Below are positions 31,550 to 34,801 of a DNA stretch of 34,801 bases, in pieces. The DNA comes from Patulibacter sp041648495 (GTDB taxonomy: Bacteria > Actinomycetota > Thermoleophilia > Solirubrobacterales > Solirubrobacteraceae): NCBI GenBank assembly GCA_041648495.1, contig JBAZOW010000003.1, positions 1 to 34,801 of the forward strand, given 5' to 3'. Made by a program: the position numbers and the translations under genes. The notes below the pieces were generated by a model. It was given only the letters and a program-made list of their open reading frames with translations. It was not told the origin of the DNA and did no database searches. Within the stretch, counting starts at the first letter, position 1; every line of letters begins with the position of its first letter.

Positions 31550-32346
31550 GCGGGTCGGCGGGCGGGGGCGCGGTGCTGGACGGGCGGTCGACGCTCGTCA
31601 CCGGCGCCGGATCGGGCCTGGGGCGGGCGACCGCCGAGGCCTTCGCCCGCGCCGGGGCGGCCGTGGCCTGCGTCGATCGTGACGGGACGGCGGCCGAGGC
31701 CGCTGCCCAGGCGATCGTCGCCGCCGGCGGGCTCGCCGTCGGTCTGACCGCCGACGTCACCGACGAGGACCAGCTCGAGGCCGCGGCGACCGCCGCGCGC
31801 GACGCCCACGGGGTCGTCGACGTGCTGTTCGCCAACGCCGGGATCCCGGGGGAGGGTGCCGCGCACGCGCTCGACCGCGCGTCGTGGGACCGCGTGATCG
31901 CGGTCAACCTGACCGGGGCGTTCCTGTCCGCACGCGCGGTGCTGCCGCAGATGCAGCAGCGCGAGCGCGGCTCGATCATCCTCCAGGCCAGCCTGGCGGG
32001 GCTGCGCGGGATCCCGAACATCCCCGCCTACGCGGCGGCGAAGGGCGGCGTGGTCGCGCTGACCCGGCAGCTGGCCGCGGAGTACGCGCCGGAGGGGATC
32101 CGCGTCAACGCGATCGCGCCGGGGCCGATCCTGACCCCGCTGGTCGAGGACGCCTACCGCGCGCGCCACGGTGACGACGCGGCCGAGGCGATGGCCCAGC
32201 GGGCCGCGTCGGTGCCGCTCGGCCGGATGGGCGAGACCGACGACGTGGCCGCCTACGCGACCTTCCTGGCGTCCGACGCCTCGCGCTGGATCACCGGGAC
32301 CGTGCAGTCGATCGACGGCGGGTTGGCCGCCGTGGCGCCGGTCTGA
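31546..32346 (+). CDS. Classical SDR-family oxidoreductase
   Basis: This 266-residue protein has a GTG start overlapping the previous stop. After a short Gly-rich leader the cofactor motif is T19-G-A-G-S-G-L-G26. The sequence then shows VACVDRDG at the end of the second strand (an Asp, so NAD is likely), ANAGIPG and Y162-x3-K166 in AYAAAKGG. The C-terminal WITGTVQSIDGGLAAV is typical. It lacks the loop insertion seen in the SDR at 20109. Coupling to the class II aldolase-like protein suggests that it reduces or oxidises the product of that step. Confidence 0.9.
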   Translation: MSGSAGGGAVLDGRSTLVTGAGSGLGRATAEAFARAGAAVACVDRDGTAAEAAAQAIVAAGGLAVGLTADVTDEDQLEAAATAARDAHGVVDVLFANAGIPGEGAAHALDRASWDRVIAVNLTGAFLSARAVLPQMQQRERGSIILQASLAGLRGIPNIPAYAAAKGGVVALTRQLAAEYAPEGIRVNAIAPGPILTPLVEDAYRARHGDDAAEAMAQRAASVPLGRMGETDDVAAYATFLASDASRWITGTVQSIDGGLAAVAPV

Positions 32347-32381
32347 GCCACCGAGCCACCGAGCCACCGAGCCACCGAGCC
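32345..32381 (+). repeat. Tandem 8-bp repeat GAGCCACC, four and a half units
   Basis: Four exact GAGCCACC units (32345-32376) plus GAGCC begin within the SDR stop codon. Repeats this short and this perfect are prone to slippage, so copy number may vary between strains. Confidence 0.85.
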
Positions 32382-32422
32382 GCGGGGCCGAAGCACGCGG
32401 CCCCGGGGCGCGGCGGGGGCGT

Positions 32423-32470
32423 CGCCGTAGAGGTTCTGCACGTCCTGCGTGTCGAACCTCTACGGCGTTT
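32423..32470. terminator. Long stem-loop between convergent genes
   Basis: The perfect 14-bp arms CGCCGTAGAGGTTC (32423-32436) and GAACCTCTACGGCG (32454-32467) enclose a second helix GCACG/CGTGT around a TCCTG loop, giving about 19 paired positions. TTT follows on the + strand. It lies between the SDR stop (+) and the hydrolase stop (-) and probably terminates both. Confidence 0.75.
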
Positions 32471-32480
32471 CCGCGTCTGC

Positions 32481-33356
32481 TCAGGCGGTCAGGAACTCGC
32501 GCAGCGCGTCGGCGGTGAACTGCGGGTGCTGCTCGGGGAAGAAGTGCCCGCCCGGCGCCGCGACCCCGCGCACGTCGGTGCACCGCTTGCCCCACTCGGC
32601 CTGGATGTCGAAGAGGTTCTTGACCAGACCGTCGCCGCCCCAGATCGCCAGCGTGGGGCAGGTGACCTTGACGTCGAGGTCGGCCTCGTCGTGCTCCAGG
32701 TCGACCGTCGCTCCGGCGCGGTAGTCCGAGCACGAGGCGTGGATCATCGCGGGGTCGCGCCAGGCCTTGCGGTAGGCGGCCAGCATCTGGGCGTCGTAGC
32801 CGTCCTCGATGCTGACGCCGCCGTTGACGACCAGGCAGTTCTCGAAGTAGTAGTCGGGGTCGCCGCCGATCATCCGCTCGGGGAACGGCTCGGGCAGCGG
32901 CAGGAAGTACCACTGCCAGAAGCGGGCCGCGCGGGTGCGGTCGACGCCGTGGTACATCGCCCAGGTCGGGACCAGGTCGCAGGGGATCAGCGCGCTGACG
33001 CGGTCCGGCGCGTCGAGCGCCATCCGGTGCGCGACGCGGCCGCCGCGGTCGTGGCCGGCGACGGCGAAGCTCTCGAACCCGAGCTCGCGCATCAGCTGCA
33101 GCTGGTCGGCCGCCATGTTGCGGAACGAGTAGGTCTCGCCGCTGTCGTCGTGCGGCTTGGAGGACTGGCCGTAGCCGCGCAGGTCGGAGCAGACGACGGT
33201 GAAATCGTCGGTCAGTCGCTCGGCGACCGGGGCCCACTGCTCGAGGCACTGCGGGTAGCCGTGCAGCAACAGCAGCGCCGGGCCCGATCCGCCCACTACG
33301 CAGTTGATCTCGACCTCGCCGGTCGTGATCCGTCGGCGGCTGAATCCCTCGAACAT
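32481..33356 (-). CDS. Alpha/beta hydrolase of the fluoroacetate dehalogenase type
   Basis: This 291-residue protein lines up residue by residue with fluoroacetate dehalogenase as I remember it. Nucleophile D103 and substrate-carboxylate arginines R104 and R107 lie in GHDRGGRVAHR (known enzyme D110, R111, R114), with D127 in CDLVPT, W149, Y212 in SDYRAG and H271 in PGGHFF. The halide-pocket histidine (H155) is Q148 here (FWQWYF). It could therefore be a haloacetate dehalogenase with changed halide contacts or an ester/epoxide hydrolase from the same branch. Start ATG 33356 is chosen because GGGAGGG precedes it and the family N-terminus begins there. An upstream in-frame ATG at 33416 lies in the promoter region. 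Confidence 0.88.
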   Translation of the reverse strand: MFEGFSRRRITTGEVEINCVVGGSGPALLLLHGYPQCLEQWAPVAERLTDDFTVVCSDLRGYGQSSKPHDDSGETYSFRNMAADQLQLMRELGFESFAVAGHDRGGRVAHRMALDAPDRVSALIPCDLVPTWAMYHGVDRTRAARFWQWYFLPLPEPFPERMIGGDPDYYFENCLVVNGGVSIEDGYDAQMLAAYRKAWRDPAMIHASCSDYRAGATVDLEHDEADLDVKVTCPTLAIWGGDGLVKNLFDIQAEWGKRCTDVRGVAAPGGHFFPEQHPQFTADALREFLTA

Positions 33357-33380
33357 CTGCGCCCTCCCGGTCGCTCGCCC

Positions 33381-33422
33381 TTGCCCCTGGCTCGGGTTTG
33401 GTGTAACAATGATCACAGTACC
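33381..33422 (+). promoter_or_regulatory. Divergent control region and promoter of the second dctP
   Basis: In the 201-bp gap 33357-33557, TTGCCC (33381-33386), a 17-bp spacer and TAACAA (33404-33409) form a + strand promoter. The operator variant ACAATGATCACAGTACC (33406-33422) keeps AATGATCA and agrees with the 12203 copy in 11 of 17 positions. As it lies between two divergent starts it could control both. About 135 bp of leader precede the dctP start codon, in which I see nothing else clear. Confidence 0.55.
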
Positions 33423-33557
33423 AGCCGGCCCGAGCCCGGAGGGACCGATCGCTGTGGCTCGCCGCGACTCGCCCCGCCCTCGAGGACCGGCTCCACGGCC
33501 CGTCGCTCCGGAGTCCCGGATCGGCCCCGTGCCTGACCCTGAACGAAGGAACGTTCC

Positions 33558-34691
33558 GTGAACCGTGCATCCCTTGTCCGTCGTCGCCTGCTCACCGCCG
33601 CGTCAGTCCTCGCCCTCGGCGTCGGCGTGGCCGCCTGTGGCTCCGACGACGACAGCAGCAACGCATCCGCCGGGGGCGACGGCGCCGGCAAGTCGCAGAC
33701 GCTGAAGTTCTCGTACATGGCCGGCGAGAACACCTCGATCGGCCAGCTCTGGACCTGGTGGCTCGACGAGGTCGAGGAGCGCTCCGGCGGCTCGATCAAG
33801 TTCGACCGCTTCTGGGACGCCACGCTGCTCAAGGCGACCGAGACCGTCGAGGGCCTGAAGGACGGCCGTGCCGACGTCTCGCAGGTGCTGCCGACCGTCT
33901 ACGCCGGCCGCTTCCCGCTGACCAGCATCGGCGAGCTGCCGTTCGAGAGCTCCAACGCCCCGGCCGTCTCCGACGCGCTCGCCACCCTCGGGGCCGAGGA
34001 GGCCAGCCCGCTGCGTCAGGAGTGGGAGAAGCAGGGCCTCGTGCCGCTGTCGTTCAGCATCGGCGCCAGCAGCGCGCTGGCGACCAAGGACCCGATCAAG
34101 ACCGCCGCGGACCTCAAGGGCAAGCGGATCCGCGCCAACGACCGCGGCAGCCGCGTGATGCAGCCGATCGGCGCCAACCTCGTGAACATCGAGCTCGCCG
34201 AGATCTACGGCTCGATGGAGCGCGGCCTGGTCAAGGGCGTCTACGGGATCCCGTTCAGCTTCTCCGGTCCGCTGAAGTTCCAGGAGGTCGCGAACCACTT
34301 CACCGACCTGGGCATCGGCGTCTCGACCGTCAACGCGCTGGCGATCTCGAAGGAGAAGTGGGACAGCCTGGGCGCCGACCAGCAGAAGGTGATCCAGGAG
34401 GTCAACAGCGAGGCTCCGAAGAAGATCGCCGAGATCGAGGCGCAGTTCGATGACGAGTCCTGCAAGGCGGTCAAGGACGCCGGGCGTGAGCTGTTCGTGC
34501 TGCCCGAGGCCGAGGCGAACAAGATCAAGGACGCCGGCAAGGCCGCCGTCGACGCGGCCTGGAAGAAGGACGTCAAGGGCGCCGACGCCGACGCGTTCTA
34601 CCAGGAGTACCAGACCAAGCTGACCGAGGCCGAGGCCGCGTACCCGGACTACCAGACCGGCATCGCGCGCTGCATCGCGCAGCAGAGCTAG
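33558..34691 (+). CDS. dctP: TRAP transporter substrate-binding lipoprotein (DctP family), copy 2
   Basis: This 377-residue protein has a signal peptide with three arginines, a hydrophobic core and the lipobox VAAC (C27). Clearly paralogous to the copy at 21795, it has LKFSYMAGENTSIGQLW, GLKDGRADVSQVLP, RIRANDRGSRVM with the ligand-contacting Arg, and AEIYGSMERGLVKGVYGIP. The C-terminal cysteine pair (ESCKAV, ARCIAQ) is kept. GTG 33558 is preceded by AAGGA. It has its own promoter with the shared operator. The nearest membrane subunits are DctQ/DctM at 28684-30740. Two binding proteins may thus serve one channel, or partners may lie beyond the right edge. Confidence 0.92.
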   Translation: MNRASLVRRRLLTAASVLALGVGVAACGSDDDSSNASAGGDGAGKSQTLKFSYMAGENTSIGQLWTWWLDEVEERSGGSIKFDRFWDATLLKATETVEGLKDGRADVSQVLPTVYAGRFPLTSIGELPFESSNAPAVSDALATLGAEEASPLRQEWEKQGLVPLSFSIGASSALATKDPIKTAADLKGKRIRANDRGSRVMQPIGANLVNIELAEIYGSMERGLVKGVYGIPFSFSGPLKFQEVANHFTDLGIGVSTVNALAISKEKWDSLGADQQKVIQEVNSEAPKKIAEIEAQFDDESCKAVKDAGRELFVLPEAEANKIKDAGKAAVDAAWKKDVKGADADAFYQEYQTKLTEAEAAYPDYQTGIARCIAQQS

Positions 34692-34729
34692 GGCCGAGGG
34701 CCCGCTCAGCGCCGCCGTGAGCTTGGCGA

Positions 34730-34754
34730 GTCTGCTCCGACAATCGGAGCAGAC
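34730..34754 (+). terminator. Hairpin after the second dctP
   Basis: A perfect 11-bp stem (34730-34740 with 34744-34754) with a CAA loop lies 39 bp after the stop. There is no T run, but with the following hairpin it probably ends transcription. Confidence 0.6.
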
Positions 34755-34775
34755 CCACCGAGTTCGAGTGACCGA

Positions 34776-34800
34776 GGGCCCGCGCGCTGCGCGCGGGCCC
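34776..34800. terminator. Second GC-rich palindrome at the right edge
   Basis: Perfect 12-bp arms (34776-34787 with 34789-34800) surround a single T. It ends at the penultimate base of the window, so a possible T run beyond it is only seen as its first T. Confidence 0.6.
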
Positions 34801-34801
34801 T

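Noticed and set aside
32345..32381. GAGCCACC repeats as a CRISPR array
   Set aside because: Units are 8 bp and contiguous, with no spacers and no cas genes nearby.
33357..33416. Upstream ATG at 33416 for the minus-strand hydrolase
   Set aside because: It overlaps the operator and promoter. The ATG at 33356 has a good ribosome site and matches the family N-terminus.

Overview
The window is a continuous, very GC-rich, gene-dense stretch of bacterial chromosome. GTG starts are frequent, neighbouring genes often share ATGA, GTGA or TGATG stop/start overlaps, and lipoprotein, TRAP and ribose-type ABC genes are typical of Actinomycetota. The style would fit a soil or water Thermoleophilia member (Patulibacter/Conexibacter-like), but that is inference; no rRNA or phylogenetic marker is present. 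There is no tRNA, rRNA, CRISPR, IS element or phage gene. The whole window reads as a catabolic island: uptake systems, an oxidative front end, and CoA-ester breakdown of an unidentified carboxylated or hydroxylated compound.

Layout. (1) 1-5167: the tail of a GntR/FCD-type regulator, two tandem paralogues of an unrecognised internally duplicated protein, a DUF35 zinc-ribbon/OB protein, an acyl-CoA synthetase and a thiolase-fold protein lacking the catalytic cysteine. The unit ends in a terminator at 5269. (2) 5471-12090: cytochrome P450, aldo-keto reductase, a complete ribose-type ABC importer and a SnoaL-like protein. (3) 12289-14357: acyl-CoA dehydrogenase and 3-hydroxyacyl-CoA dehydrogenase. 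(4) 14607-16091: aldehyde dehydrogenase. (5) 16216-21581: a second ABC importer paralogous to the first, an SDR of apparent mycofactocin-coupled type, and a second SnoaL-like protein. (6) 21795-25477: TRAP binding protein, amidohydrolase, Rieske protein and a flavin/2Fe-2S reductase. (7) 25574-28549: divergent ThDP enzyme (-) and FMN-dependent 2-hydroxyacid dehydrogenase (+). (8) 28684-32346: TRAP DctQ and DctM, class II aldolase-like protein, SDR. (9) 32481-34691: divergent fluoroacetate-dehalogenase-like hydrolase (-) and a second TRAP binding protein (+).

How the parts may work together (inference): ABC and TRAP systems import the substrate. P450, aldo-keto reductase, SDRs and aldehyde dehydrogenase oxidise it to an acid. 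The synthetase makes the CoA ester, the two acyl-CoA enzymes run part of a beta-oxidation round, and the DUF35/thiolase-like pair would do a retro-aldol or related C-C cleavage. No enoyl-CoA hydratase is visible. The FMN and ThDP enzymes form a mandelate-like pair (2-hydroxy acid to 2-oxo acid to aldehyde plus CO2).

The strongest system-level signal is regulatory. Six promoters, in front of the P450, acyl-CoA dehydrogenase, aldehyde dehydrogenase, both TRAP binding-protein genes and dctQM, carry variants of one 17-bp element (best form TTAATGATCATAGTTAT) over the -10/+1 region. This implies a single local regulon, plausibly under the GntR-type regulator cut by the left edge. Two of these promoters also carry a CRP-like TGTGA-N6-GCACA box at the same distance.
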